Part shown: piece after piece, positions 12,178 to 25,010 of the stretch | Numbering within the stretch: position 1 is the first letter of the stretch | How the letters are laid out: every line of letters begins with the position of its first letter | From: Stenopsyche tienmushanensis | Lineage: Eukaryota; Arthropoda; Insecta; Trichoptera; Stenopsychidae | DNA length: 64,000 nucleotides | Reading direction: 5' to 3' | Assembly (NCBI GenBank): GCA_008973525.1 | Contig: WACJ01000124.1 | Span: 434,001-498,000 of the forward strand | The notes under the pieces: generated by a model | The model's database searches: none | Told to the model about the DNA's origin: nothing | Seen by the model: the letters and a program-made list of their open reading frames with translations, nothing else | Translations under genes and position numbers: made by a program

Positions 12178-12544
12178 TTATAACATTTTTATCCTAAGAT
12201 TGAGGTACAATTTGATGGTAACAATAGTGTGTGATCGAGAGTAAAATATATACATCGATGTGCATTTGAATAATCGTTAGATACATGAAAAATGGTAATA
12301 AATATTTCCATCGGAGCTCGGTGAGGAGCTCGACGTACGCTAGAGTAAATAATTAATCAGGAACGAGCGTCTCTCGACCCTTAGAAAAATGATATGCATG
12401 ACGAATCGCTGCCGCGCGACGAGATCGTCCTTCGCTGTGAAATAAATATTCGCATATGACACGACGAGAAATAATATTTAAAATCTCCAAGATCGTCTTC
12501 GGACCGAACCCGGCTATGAGAGGTCGGATCTCAGTCATCGGACT

Positions 12545-14084
12545 CTACACTTGAACGGATTTTCTGGTCTTTCCTACGACCGGGCTGCGATCTTCGTCGC
12601 CCGGCACGTCCGACAGCCTGGTCCGCTTCCTCAGGGGTCTCGCGGATTCGGAGAAATCCTGACTTTTCGGTACGGTCACTTTGGACATCTTGGCGCCCAG
12701 GCGCGTTATTTTAAAACGCGGCAACGTCTGTTCCGGATTGGACGAGTCGAGGTTCTCCAGCGTCCCGGAGTACTCTTCGCTTCTGTCCGACGAGACTTCC
12801 GGTCCGTCGCTCTCGCGCTCTTCGTTCTTGGGGCCCGTCGCGCTCTCGCTTTCGCGTTCTTCGTTCGGTTCTTCGGGTACGTTTTTCTTCTGGTTTATGG
12901 TGAAGTCCAGGGGCTCCTCGGGGGGGCTCTCTTCCGCGTCGCGCCTACGGAAAGCTTTCCGATCGTCGGACCACTTCTTACCTTGCATGGCGCTCGCGAA
13001 GTTCAGGATGGGGATCGGGATAGGAATCGGGAGCGGAATGGGCAAGACGACCGGGTAAGGGACCAGGACGGTGACGGAAGGAGGGGGCCCGACGCCCAGG
13101 TGCCGAGGCGGCGGGACGGGAGGGCGGAGGTGTTCCCGGGCGAAGAACGGAGGTCGATGGAGGAAGCCGGGCGGCGGGAAGAACGAGGGTCGCATGGATC
13201 GCGGATCCTGGAAGGGGCCGAAGAAGGGCGGAGCGTGCATGGCGAAGGCGGGCGGGAGGCGCGGGCTCGGGCCGCACGGGGGAGACGCCGCCGCGCTCTG
13301 GGATCGGGGCGCCGACGGGAGCGACGCGCAGCCGGGGGAGCCCTCGCGGCTCGGGGGAGGGCTGCACGTGCGGAGGTCCTGGGGCTTGGCGCCCGCCGAG
13401 AGCGGAGGAGCTTCTGGAGCGTCTGGGACGTCACGGTGGAGGCGCACCGGGAGCTTCTTCGTTTTTTGGCGTTCGCTTTCATAATTCTATGTTCCCGTCG
13501 GGATTCCGCCGCGCTCTGCGCCCTCTCTTCCGGGGTCGCGGACTTCGCCTTCATCAGCTTCGAACTGGGCGTCACCGAGATGACGGGAAGCTGCGGCTTG
13601 GCCGCGGCCTGTCCCGGGGCGGAGGTGGGCGAGACGACCGCGCCCGCCTTCGGGGATATCGGCGGCGCGGCGCCCTCGGCGGCCGGCGACGCCGACCTCT
13701 CCGAGGAGGGAGACGCGGATCTGCTCTTGCAGTTCTTCATCCAGAGGTCCGGAGTTATGAGGCTGGCCGAGGACGAGGAGGACGCCACCTTGGCCAGATG
13801 GGGGTTCAGGTCCAGGTGCGCCTGAGTCTCCCTGCAGAAGATGTGCATCTTGTATTGGTTGAGACACTTGTCGGAGCAGAACTGGAGCTGGGTGGCGCCC
13901 TCCTGGAAGTCCACGTAGGAGACGGTGTGGCGGACGTGGCGACACCAGTCGCACGTCTTGGCTCGCTTGAAGGTGGCCCGCCGGGACTGGCTGAAGCACA
14001 GCTCCGAGCAATATCTGTCGCCGACCGACTGGGACAGGGCGTTCGTCTCCGGAGGAATGGGGTTCTTGCACCAGGAACATTCGT
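12545..14084 (-). CDS. SOBP: Sine oculis-binding protein homologue, large 3' exon (frame break inside)
   Basis: The acceptor gtttcag sits at 14085-14091. Numbering residues from the first visible one in exon 27481-27634, two FCS/MYM-type zinc fingers follow: C54, C57, C77, C81 (CSWCKN...YCSELC) and C96, C99, C121, C125 (CDWCRH...FCSDKC). Then come CLNQYKMHIFCRETQAHLDL and LITPDLW, which are SOBP signatures. SOBP is a nuclear zinc-finger protein that binds SIX-family factors and is needed for sensory organ development in animals. The distal part has Pro-rich blocks, the hallmark VTVLVPYPVVLPIPLPIPIP, a PLDFT motif that resembles CtBP ligands, and acidic/basic C-terminal tracts ending KTRKSVQV. 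The fingers and the Pro-rich tail are in different frames. The frame must slip back one base between 13486 and 13003, most likely at the A6 run at 13462-13467. The exon is much richer in GC than its surroundings. Confidence 0.92.
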
Positions 14085-16146
14085 CTGAAACAGAAAGTGA
14101 GCGTCAGCGCGTTCGACTCAAATTGAAGAGCTTCCGTTGCCCGAGAGGAAATTGACCGAAACGATAAACGGCATCCGGTCGAGCCTGGATTGGAGGGAAC
14201 GGTGCCGCCCTTCCGAGGAAGCGGCCGAACATTGGCCGCATTCCCGGCCTCGGGCTTATCTGCGATCTCCGGAGGGCGCGCCTCGATAACGCATCGGATA
14301 AAATCAAATTTCTAAATAATAAATTCGACAAAAGCGTATTCGGGAAGATCGCCATCGACGTAACGAGCGACGGCGGCGGACTTCGCTCTTCCCTATGAAA
14401 CGTTAACGGGAGGATTCAATTACGCGAGCTCTCATTAAAAACAATCAAATTATTTTTTGCCAATTGCTAACGACGACTGCGCTCCGCAGTGAGGGTGCGC
14501 GGTTCCATGCGTTATATTAAATCGAATGCCAAAACATATTTCACAACTGAAACCAAATTAAAAACTAAACTATCCATAGTTTCCTTTTTGGATAATATCA
14601 CATGTTTATAAAGATGACATGCACTCTAAATGTTATATTATGTGCAATAAACACCTTCTTTCCAAATAAAATCGCTCAAAAAGATGCTACCAACGTGGAA
14701 AATTTAGGATGAATTTTATGATTTCCTAAAACCAAAGCAGAAAGTCAAAATAAATGATTGAATTTAATTTGGTTGAAAACAAACATTTTTTTAATATAAA
14801 TTTTCATGAAAGTAAAGACTACGCGAGATAATTAGCGTATCAGATCTGCATGCTGTCTACTTCGCAAACCAGAGTTATACTCATCTTCACCTACTGATAA
14901 TGAAATCAAGTCGATAAACTTTGCCTTGATGCGGTTGATGTTATGTTATGGATTTTCAAGGATATCTAAAGTTAAATCAATAATATCAACGTATTAAAAA
15001 TATACTCTACTATATAAATCCTATAAAAGAGACGAAAATGTTTGAAATCTTGATTGAAATACACTGTTATTTAACTTTGCATTTGAATAACGCAATTTGA
15101 TTGGGATATTTCTTAAGCGGAATTATTGCTCGGATCGAACGATGTTCCTTTTTAGAATGCAATCAGTTTAATTAAAATCGATCGGAAAATCTTTTTAAAT
15201 TTTTGTTGGCAAACTTGTTTCGCTTGCTGAAATTTGCACAAAGCGAGTGTTTACTTATGCTAATAATGTAATATAAACCACGAAACAGTAAATTGATTTT
15301 TTTATTGCAAACGGTTCCCAGTGCTCCCGTTGTTTATTCCCATTGGAAGCACAAAATAAAATAAGGTGTCGAAAGAAGCGAACAATTAAAGTCGTGCGTC
15401 ACGGACGCCAATGGTGCATGCTTCGGTACTCCCATTAGTATCGAGATTTCAACAAAGGATAATTACAGAACAAAAGTCCATTTTTATTAGATTTCCTTTT
15501 TTCCGCTGCTGTGAGCAGTAAAAAATCCCCACCGCGGGAAAACGATCCATTCCTGGATATTTTTCCGTTTTGCTCTAATTGAAGGTAATATTCATTTTTG
15601 AAAACGAGATAACAAATACTCCGCAGGCGTATATCATTACATGGGAGACGATGACTTCACATTTTTCATTGGTGAAAAACATTTATTTAGGACAAAGTCT
15701 CTCAAACTTATCATTGTTTCGAAATCAAAATATATAGTCAGAATAGTTACAGTTCAGGAGCAAGCTGGACGAACAACTCTTTCTGTCTGAAGTCAGACAC
15801 CGGTTTATTTAATATTTGCTGAATAAAGCCCGATAAATTTGTTATTAAATTTTGCTGATATCTGATGTTTAAACTAAATAAATGGGTTTCCTTATTTATG
15901 AAAGAAGTAACATCACAACCCCTGAGTGAATTTGTGGAACTCAAACTTATCGAACTATATGCTATGGAGGGAAGAACTATAATATGAATGACAATGGCAT
16001 CCATAAAAAAATAATGTGGTTCATTTTTCATCAAAATTTTATATATCGAATGGGATTATTCTTACAATTTTGTAGCTTAAAACTAAAAAACCAGCTAAGA
16101 TAGCAGCATTAATTAATATGAAAATGCCGTAAAAAGTCATAAAAGA

Positions 16147-16236
16147 GGACGGAGTAGCCACAAGGTCTGCGTGTCCAACCGGTTCACTTTTCGAATCGCT
16201 GATATGACGAATGAGCGCCTCGCGATCGGTTGCCAT
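16147..16236 (-). repeat. Dispersed 90-base coding-like repeat, copy 1
   Basis: On the minus strand this starts a 65-codon ORF (MATDREALIRHISDSKSEPV...) that ends in a hydrophobic segment. About 80% of the bases from the ATG on match 39332-39424, where the same frame reads V-ASDCETLIRHFSGPKSGPV. The match stops near the same place in both. It is a fragment of an unrecognised repeat or duplicated gene. Confidence 0.5.
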
Positions 16237-18596
16237 ACCCGAACATATCTACAAAACGATTACGAGCTCTCATTACAAAACAAAATTGTCTCTCTACGAA
16301 ATGTGCAGCTCTGGGTCGGTATTCTGCGTTTTGGGCCTGCTTTGCTACCACCTTTTTACGACCCTGGTAGTTGGTATATATATTTGGGTCTTATATAAGG
16401 AAACAACGATTTTGTCCTATGAGAATGATTTTGACTGATTTTGATAGAAGTAGCTTCATTTGAATATCGGCAATTCTAGTGTTAAATAATATATTTTTAT
16501 AAGACCAAAGAAATATTACATACAGCATCTAGTTGGCTCCTATGGATTATGATGTGATAATTAATCCGTAAATAATTCTATAAAATCGTAAATAAAGACA
16601 AGCGTTAGTAAAATGGGTGAGATCCTGGACTCTTATTATGAAGATTCGGATGCAAATCTGGATTATATCCCCATAAAATATGGTTCCACCGAAAAATATC
16701 AGCAAAAGTTTCATGCATACATTTTATATTTTAGGAACAAATATTTTTTTCATACTGAGGATTCAACACATTTAGGCCCAGAGTTATATTATTGCTGAGT
16801 GAATGATTCTAGTTGCAATATTATTTACTTTTTAAAATACTGGGACAATAAACGGGAATTATAAATAATCGAAAGATTCAAACTGTGTGGCAACTCTATA
16901 AAGGCTTGCTTTGATTCTAGAGAAAAGCGAATACCTTCCAAAGAGAAATTTAGTAAAGGTGCATGATATTTATTTATTTGCATAATATTTTATCATGTTC
17001 ATTTGGACTATACATTTTTTCTCTTATAGGCTTATTTTAGCTTAAACGGATATTAAAGGCTATCTTGCATGGAGATTATCTTATGTTTAATGGAAATATG
17101 ATTGATGATAAAATTCGGGCAAAAAAGGGTTAAATTAATCACTGCTTTCAAAATATTTTTACATGCCTTAAGTAAATATTTTATGAACTGAAATTAAAAT
17201 GTTAAATATTGTTTTCGTAATTGCACTTAACAACTGCGAATGAAATTATTAAAAGCATTTAGTTAAAATTCAGGACTGCCTTGTCTCTTCAATCAAATTC
17301 GATTAAATTCTTGAAATTTCATGAAAAGGTGAATAATATGTCGATTTAATAACTGCAAAATGTCTTTTTTATCTTGTCGTATGATTCTGTTCTTCAAGTT
17401 GGATGATTGGATGGAAAGTTTGTGGGCACACATTCAGAAGTGTCTGTTATAATATCAATTGTAAATTTTACTGGCAAAATTGATCTGAATCATCGCCAGT
17501 TTAAAAGTTTTCTTGAAATGATTGATTCAGTCTGAAGGTAAGTTTGGAGATTTATTGTTTCATACTGAAATTTGGTATTTGTTGCCTCTTAAGTGATATA
17601 TGTATATGAACATCTCAATGTTTAAAATAGTAAACTACAGGGACGTGATTAACTTGTCGATCAACGACATTGAATAAAACTTTTAATTGATATTAATCGA
17701 TCTTCAAACGAATGACGACAATATTTATTTGAACAAACCTTTTCTAACGTAAAATATATAAAGTCTAACAGGATTTCAATTGTACACGTTTTTAAAAATT
17801 CCAATTCAGCTAGTTTCTTAAAAAGTTTGGTGACCTCTGATGTAGGCCATGAAAACACAGATTTAAGGTATAAAATAGTTAGTTTTTTTGCTTTAATAAA
17901 TTGTTTTGAATGTCAGTATCGATGAGAGCTTCATCCTTTGTGCAGAAGCATCGAGACGCGATTCTACTGTATATATTATAGATATAAAGTGAGTTGAAAA
18001 CTTTCATACGGTGCGAAGAAATATGAAGTTGGCAGACGACGGCGGAATAGCGAGAATAAATATGGCTTCGCTGAAACTTCAGACCACAATCAATTTCACT
18101 TGATTTTAATATTACGTGCAAGAGATGTTCTGCAGATCAAATTACAGCTCATGCTGCTATCATATACGACCACATCCACACTTTCGCAGCCAAAGTAATG
18201 AAGGCATCTTAAAATCGGCGAAGAAATTCGCTGCATTTCTCCCACAGTCAGGTCCCATTTCTTCGATTTTTAGCAACAAATTTAAGACAAGACTACTATT
18301 TCGTCCAAATCTACATCGAACCATAGAATATACATAATCAATGTAAATTTAAACAGAACTTTCGTCAATGGTTTCGAGTACCGGTGCCGAGATTGAGAGG
18401 TTTCAGAGTCGGAAAATTTTGCAGACGGATGAAATTATTCACCTCCTAGACTGAAAAATAAGTTCAACGAACTTAAATTATTCTTACGATAGATGGACGC
18501 ATTATTTTATAGATGATAATTTCCGAATGTGCAATAAGTCTGAATTAACGGATTAGATAAAGAACCAAATAAAAGAGATGCCTATTCTCTTGTCAA

Positions 18597-18960
18597 TTGG
18601 ACGAACGTTTAACTTGGAAATTGCACTTGAATTTAAAAAATAAAACAACTAGAATTCAAAACGAGATAATTCAAACATCATTACTGTCCCTGAAGTATAA
18701 AATATTTTTATAAAAAGCCAAAATTGAGCCAATTTGGGCGTATGGGTTACAACTCTGGGGCACTACATCGACCTCCAATATTGACATTCTTCAGCGCTTT
18801 CAATCTAAAGTACCGTGTATGATTTATGATAAACAGTATTATATATTAAGGAAAATAAAGCACTAATTATAAAGTAAGGTTGAATATGCACACCGACCAT
18901 TTAGTTGAAGGATTGATCGAATAAACCTTCAAGAAATGCAGGATAAAATTCTTTGTGAGC
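18597..18960 (+). mobile_element. Jockey-like non-LTR retrotransposon 3' fragment
   Basis: Broken frames read LDERLTWKLHLNLKN, then KAKIEPIWAYGLQLWGTTS, then SNIDILQRFQSKV. This order matches the region after the reverse transcriptase domain in jockey-clade elements (LxxxLTWKxH...PIWxYGxQLWGxxxxSNIxxxQRFQSK). It continues as LNMHTDHLVEGLIE. Stops and frameshifts show that it is dead. Confidence 0.85.
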
Positions 18961-19638
18961 AATAAAACCATGTGGCGACTTATAATATATATTTTTAAAA
19001 ATATTTTTCACTCATTATTTATATATATTAACACATTACGATCCGCTGTGTATAATATGAAACTTGTCAAAAAGTCTTCCCTAGCAGACTTCCCATAAAC
19101 GTAATTATGAGATCATCTTTCTTTATTCGAGATCATCAAATTAGCTGGTCTTAATCTGATATATGGTTTATTTATGTTGATTTAATAGTTTTATAAATAG
19201 TATCGATACAATAATATTAAGCACCCTATTTTTCTAAGTATATGTAAAATATTTTTTTTAAATCCATATGCATTAGATAATCTTTCATGCTGATGATTAA
19301 GCTTATTAATTACGAGTACTTTAAGTATTTTAATAATAAAAACACGATAGTTAACTGAGACTGGGTGCGCCAGACGGTAATCCCTCATTTTGATGGAACA
19401 AGTCAAGTTTACAGAGCAAAAAAATATAATGTTCGCATTGCGCAATTCAAACCACCCTTAAAATATACGTTAAATAAAAGCTCAATAAAGCAAGAAATAA
19501 ATGTTTTACAATTGGGAACTTTAATCCTGGATATTTTTAAATATTTTAGAAGGAGATGTGACATTTGGAATAACTTGCTCGATCACCACATCTAAGCCCT
19601 ATCGAATTCTAAAGCATTATATGGCAAATTATAAAATA

Positions 19639-19922
19639 TTAGCGAACAACCAGCATGCATTGCAATGCCATTAGCACATAATTATTTGAAAAGAAACGCA
19701 GTAGACCGTATTGCGACCGCATCCTTTTTCTCCCGCCCCTTCAAACTGCATTTCACCGGACCAATATGCGCCAACATGGTGCATCCATACAATATTTTTA
19801 CTATGCCTATGTTATTTTCGCAAGCGTAAACAGTAAGTTGACAAAATTTTATTGCAATCGGATGAACGGTATGGAAGCGCATTACACACGAACAAACAGA
19901 GATTAATTTTTATATATTAAAT
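19639..19922 (-). mobile_element. Helitron-like element copy B
   Basis: Inverted relative of the element at 4323-4707. On the minus strand it runs from taatatataaaaattaatc through gcgcttccataccgttcatc and atgcaccatgttggcgcata to an end in CTAA followed by T. It lacks about 120 internal bases present in copy A. No coding capacity. Confidence 0.55.
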
Positions 19923-20572
19923 TTAGCTTCAATTTACATCATCTAATAAAAATTAGTCGCCTAATACTTTATGCATAAACATGCATCCCGTATTTGATTC
20001 TTATAGTATTGTATCTCCATATTTTTTTGTATATGGTTGATCATTGATTCATGAATCGCTTATTGATAACTCCTGAAATTCATCGGTCTAAGACAGGGGA
20101 TCCCAACTCCTATTCAAGATTGCAAGAAATAGTAATGAGCGCAAAACGGATTTAAAATTAAATACTATGTCCTTTATTACAATATGTTTTTACTTCAGCA
20201 TATTATATATTTATTACAAAAGCCATATTAGCACGATTGAAACGCATCAAGATCATATTTTTGCTAAAGGACACTGCGATTTAAATATTTTTTTTAAATG
20301 CTTGTAAAGGTACAAATTCATTGTAAAGGGCTGAATACTCTATATTTCTACCGCTGGTAAAATCCAAACGCGGTATGGCCGCTTTTATTTTATGGACGCG
20401 TTTGGTTATTGAACCATGGGGTTGTATTTCAAAACTCAAATATTGTCATTTAAGCGAAGATCATCGAACCTGATCGCAAAGTTGAAATTTGACGAAGAAA
20501 GTATTTAAGTGAAAACACTTTGAAATAATAGCCTCCATTTGAGACCTATTGGATAATTAAGCTAATTCTTTA

Positions 20573-21000
20573 TTAAAAACAGCGATGCTTTGACAATTTC
20601 ACCGTGGAGGGATATTGGGTGACGAGACGAACATTAGTTCGTATTGCACATAATTTGTTCAGTGTTTTAGTAGAAAATTCAATATTTCGCTGGGTGGTAA
20701 GACGACGCAGATTCTTTGACAAGTGAGTACTCTTATTAGCCGACGGATAGAAGTTTTTCCACGAAGTAGGTTGGTGTGGAGTGATGGCTCCATTGGAGCA
20801 ACTATGATGTCGAAGCACCTTTGAGGCATCTACGTCGTAGAGGCTTCTACGCCATACCAGTGCTGCGTACCTAATTAATTAAAGCGATATTTGATCACTC
20901 CCATCATTTAGTGAGGATGGTGTCGGATTGCGCGTCAGTCTGGAAACGATACCGAGATGCTGCCAAGATACCACTCCAGGGGTAAGAAACCGCCTCTTAA
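20573..21000. other. GC-balanced block in SOBP intron
   Basis: This stretch has clearly higher GC than the flanking intron and few homopolymers. No long coding frame with a recognisable domain is present. It could be a conserved regulatory element or an old insertion. Confidence 0.25.
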
Positions 21001-23561
21001 TCGATATTCCCTTAGAAAAACAATATCATAACAAATCACAATTATTTTTCATCAAAATATTAAATAAAAACACAATATACAAATTGCCAATTATCATGTC
21101 TACAAAGGTTAAAATTCTTTAGAAATTTTACATTATTAAAATAATTGACAATAGAAAAAAAATAAGATCCAGTTGTACTTATATTTTATATGTATTAATA
21201 TTCATCCCTCGATATTCATGAAATTGAGGATTTACATTTTGAGACATTTGCCAAATACGATTTTCTATTTATGATAATAAGTATTAAATAAATTATTAAT
21301 AATGATAATATTTTAAACAACTTTTTGCAGTGTCTTTTATATGACCATTGCCATGATTTTTCAAAAAGTTTATATTTTTAAAAATGTAATCGCTAGTCAC
21401 ACCTACAAGTATACAAGTTTATGGACAACAATATCTTGTCCATAGTAATCTTTGATCATACAAGTCTCACAAGACCTTTTAAAATTAACATAATCCAACA
21501 GTACTTGAAACTATTATTGGATTATAACTAAGAAACTCAGTTTTAATAGCCCTTATTCACCAAATATTATTTAAAATATCAAAAAAATCAAAATAATGAC
21601 ATATCGCTTGGTTATTAAAAAGACGTTGGTTGTAGTATTGCTAATATTTTACGATTTTTTTATTTGTTGATAAATGCTGCAGCATTTTTCTACTGTTTTG
21701 TTCAATCACTGTTGGAATGATGGTTTGAAACACAACCATTTAGTTTAATATCAGATATTTGAATACACGAACCATAGCCGATTGTGGTTTGATTATACCA
21801 TTAGATTTGAATTACAATATTTATATCTGTTTTATAATTGGAAACATTGTAAAATACTCCAATTTAATCAGACAATAACACGAGTTGATGGTTGGAATCG
21901 AATTATGCTGATAGCACATGATCTGGCAATCTCCATTGCATAATAGGAAAAATAAGTGAGATTGAAGTCAAGTGAAGCATTATTGAGCTTGAAAGAAATT
22001 GATGTGTTTGAGAAATGGATAGGTTGTTCAACCATGTTCGCTAAATTCATGAAACGTTAGAAATTGCCAATAATGATGTATGAAAATTAAAGATAATTCT
22101 ATTTTTCAATGTTGTGTTGTACTGAATTTAATCAGCTTTAATCTATATGATATGTAACACAATCCCAAAGTGAATAGTTTGCTTTGAGTGCATTTTGATG
22201 CATGCGGATATTCGATTGCAATAAATTTGTTCTGAATGGCCAAATAATCTCAATGCATTGTCGCTTAATAAAATCAGAACTGTGTACTAAAATTATGATT
22301 TTATTCAATCATTTTTGATTTTAAAACTATTCAGCTATCTAAGCCATGACGACAATAATATTGCAAATATTTTCGCGTATTTAAATTATGATTCTTATGG
22401 AGTTGTTATAAAATTTAATATACGTTTTTTTTAATGCTAAAGTGATGTATGTTTTATTCATTTCCTAAATTATGGGATATGGTATACTAAGATGCTTAAA
22501 AGCCGCTAATGGAACAAGAGCGCCAGATTCACATTTCATGTAAAACAAACTAATATGGTGATTTAGCGATGATGGTTTGCAAATTCTGGTTATAGAGTGC
22601 CGCTGGAGTATGGCGAGACACCCTGCCACCCCTCGGTGATGAGGGAGGGCGTGGGTAATATAATGCCGAACGAAAAATAACACGCCTCTCCACGTAAATA
22701 ATAAACAATATTCTTTCAGAGGGTGCTCTCTTATAAAAAGATTTATTATTACCGTTGTGATGTTGTAAGGACGAGAATGATGTTGAATTTAGTAATTAAT
22801 ATCTTCCCCGGTCTCTTTAAAAACGAACGCCGTATTTTTAATTAAACGTGTCACAGAGAATCGCACACTCGTACGTATGACTTTCAAAGAGGATCGTAAT
22901 TAATATTTTCAGACTTATTTTGATAGTTGCCAACGTTTGTGTAGTATAATGTGTTAATTATCCCAAAGGGGAAGATATCGGATGTTGTAAATTGAGAGCA
23001 TTGGCAAAGCAGGTCAGATAAAATTTCGCATTTCGGCGTATATGTCATAGAATTCAGTTAAATTTATTTACATTTAATTTGAATTGAACTGCGGGTTTTA
23101 TATAAAAAGATCATTTCATACATTCAATATAATAACATCAAGTATATTTAACTGCTTAAAGTATTTCAGACTTTATCAAGAATAGGAAGCTAATCTTTTC
23201 ATTGATAAACATAAGATAAAAGGGGAAAAAGAGATTAAAATAAGTATAATTTCATCAAACAATCACTCAAGATTGAAGTGACTGTAAGTGGGGATAATTT
23301 GGGATAACTTAATCCAAATGAGTTGAAATATGCTAATAAAAACTGCTGAAATGAATTTTCTTTTAATTTCAAGGAGTGCATTGTATTTAACCATGAATAA
23401 AATGGCTTTATAATAGAAATCTAGACAATCGTTAGTTGATACTATGAAACATATAATAAAGATCGTTTTAAACGAAGAAATAGATAATGGATTATTGTTT
23501 CTTTTTCTAAAAAGAAGAAAATAAATATAATTTATTGCTAATATTGTTATATGATCAAATG

Positions 23562-23762
23562 TTGGTATAGTGGATTAGTTCTTAGACTCTTATTAAAAAA
23601 GTATAAAATCAAATCCAGATAGTGGAAAAATTTTTCACCATACCAACAAATTTAGGACATCGGAAGTATCAACATTTCCGATTGATTGTCTCTATCCGGG
23701 TATAGCTTGATTTTCTGGATCTGAAAAAGTAAATATTGAGACTATTAATAAATTTTGCAGGG
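23562..23762 (+). repeat. Candidate tRNA-derived SINE, copy 1
   Basis: The head has an A-box-like tatagtggattag (23566-23578) and a B-box-like aaatcaaatcc about 30 bases on. The tail block (gattgattgtctctatccgg to attaataaa) recurs at 37630-37715, and the head recurs at 47311-47370. Pol III box spacing and repeated body support a SINE. The exact ends are not defined. Confidence 0.45.
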
Positions 23763-24949
23763 TTCCCTATGAATGATTGATTTGAAATAATGATTATGAT
23801 ATCATTTAAAAATAAATGATGATTTAGCCACTCTTTCATAGATCTTCTCTTATCCAAGGCTTCTATTAAAAAATCTAGTCATAAATCAATCATTCGAAGG
23901 CAATAGAAAACCACCATGAGAAAATCCAAAATTCTTGGAAAAATCTTCTATGAGTATCCGATTTATCAGATAACAGATATGATATCATGGGAAGAGAAAT
24001 ACTATATATAGACATTATAATAAATAATGGACCCCACTTTATTAAATAGACATGTATACACGTTTAAATCTATATTGATTTATCTTCTTAAAAAATAACA
24101 AAAATGGACTAAACTCCTATAAAATTAAATATTAATATAAAAAAACATGTTAAAATCCTTTATCATTCAACTAAGCACTTCCTGTGCGCTAATGATTAAC
24201 ATTTGTAAAATGAGTTTTTTCCAGCATAAATCTGCACATCAAAAGAGCAAAGTCGTGGCTGGAGTTGAAATATTATTTCATAAACAATAAATTACTGCAG
24301 GAAATTTTCAGCGAAAAAAATAGCTTTGTTTTACTATCATACGTCAGTTATACCGAGGATGTACGAGTAACCCGATATGGACTGAAGATAATTCCAGTGA
24401 AATTTCAAATATGATTCGACAGAAATTATGATATCCAGATATACCTGTATTTTCGCCATATTCATTTTAATTCATGTTAATAGAATTAATAATACTATGA
24501 AAAATAATTCCGCGCAAAACTAATATGCATGAAAGACTACAGCCGAATATTGTTTTACGAAAATAGAGATGATTAATTTGGTTTGAAACGTGTGATTCAA
24601 TGGAAACACGAAAACGACCCTATTTGTTTCAATAACGTCAAAACACTCTCATGAATCGAATTCATGCGGATTCCTAGTATAATGACTGGAAATAATCTCC
24701 CCTTTCTGTTCAAAATTGGGTGGTGCATGAACATATTGTTATTTTGGTTGGAAACGTAAACACAAATAGTTAGCACGTAAAAAATATATTTTCCTTAATT
24801 AAATTGCCTTGGATAAATCACTTCAGGGGCTTACAAGCTTTTTGATTTGTGAGTTCTTTTGCGTCTTCATTGTGGCTCTCACAATATGTCAATATTCGCC
24901 TTTGCAATCCTGTCAAATTTGATCTTAATGAATAAGAGTCATATAGATC

Positions 24950-25010
24950 GATGGACAGGGTTAACCACCAGACAGCGAAAAGTTGTTAGTTTGAGTCCCA
25001 AATCAGGATA
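24950..25010 (+). repeat. Possible SINE head fragment
   Basis: A B-box-like tagtttgagtccc follows a ggttaaccaccaga stretch that could be an A-box relic. The resemblance to the 23562 family is limited to these boxes. Confidence 0.25.

Noticed and set aside
12551..13825. A 424-codon ORF on the plus strand
   Set aside because: It is antisense to the GC-rich SOBP exon. Arg/Gly/Ala-rich repeats and the absence of any domain show that it is a GC shadow.
12978..13914. Long reading frames antisense or alternate within the SOBP exon, including the continuation RSRRAPSPRTSARAALPRAA
   Set aside because: The Arg/Ala/Pro-rich composition is typical of an out-of-frame GC-rich exon. The other frame has the SOBP tail signatures.
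14104..14355. An 83-codon minus-strand ORF next to the SOBP acceptor
   Set aside because: No splice-compatible junction was found and there is no SOBP resemblance. It lies in the GC-rich intron edge.
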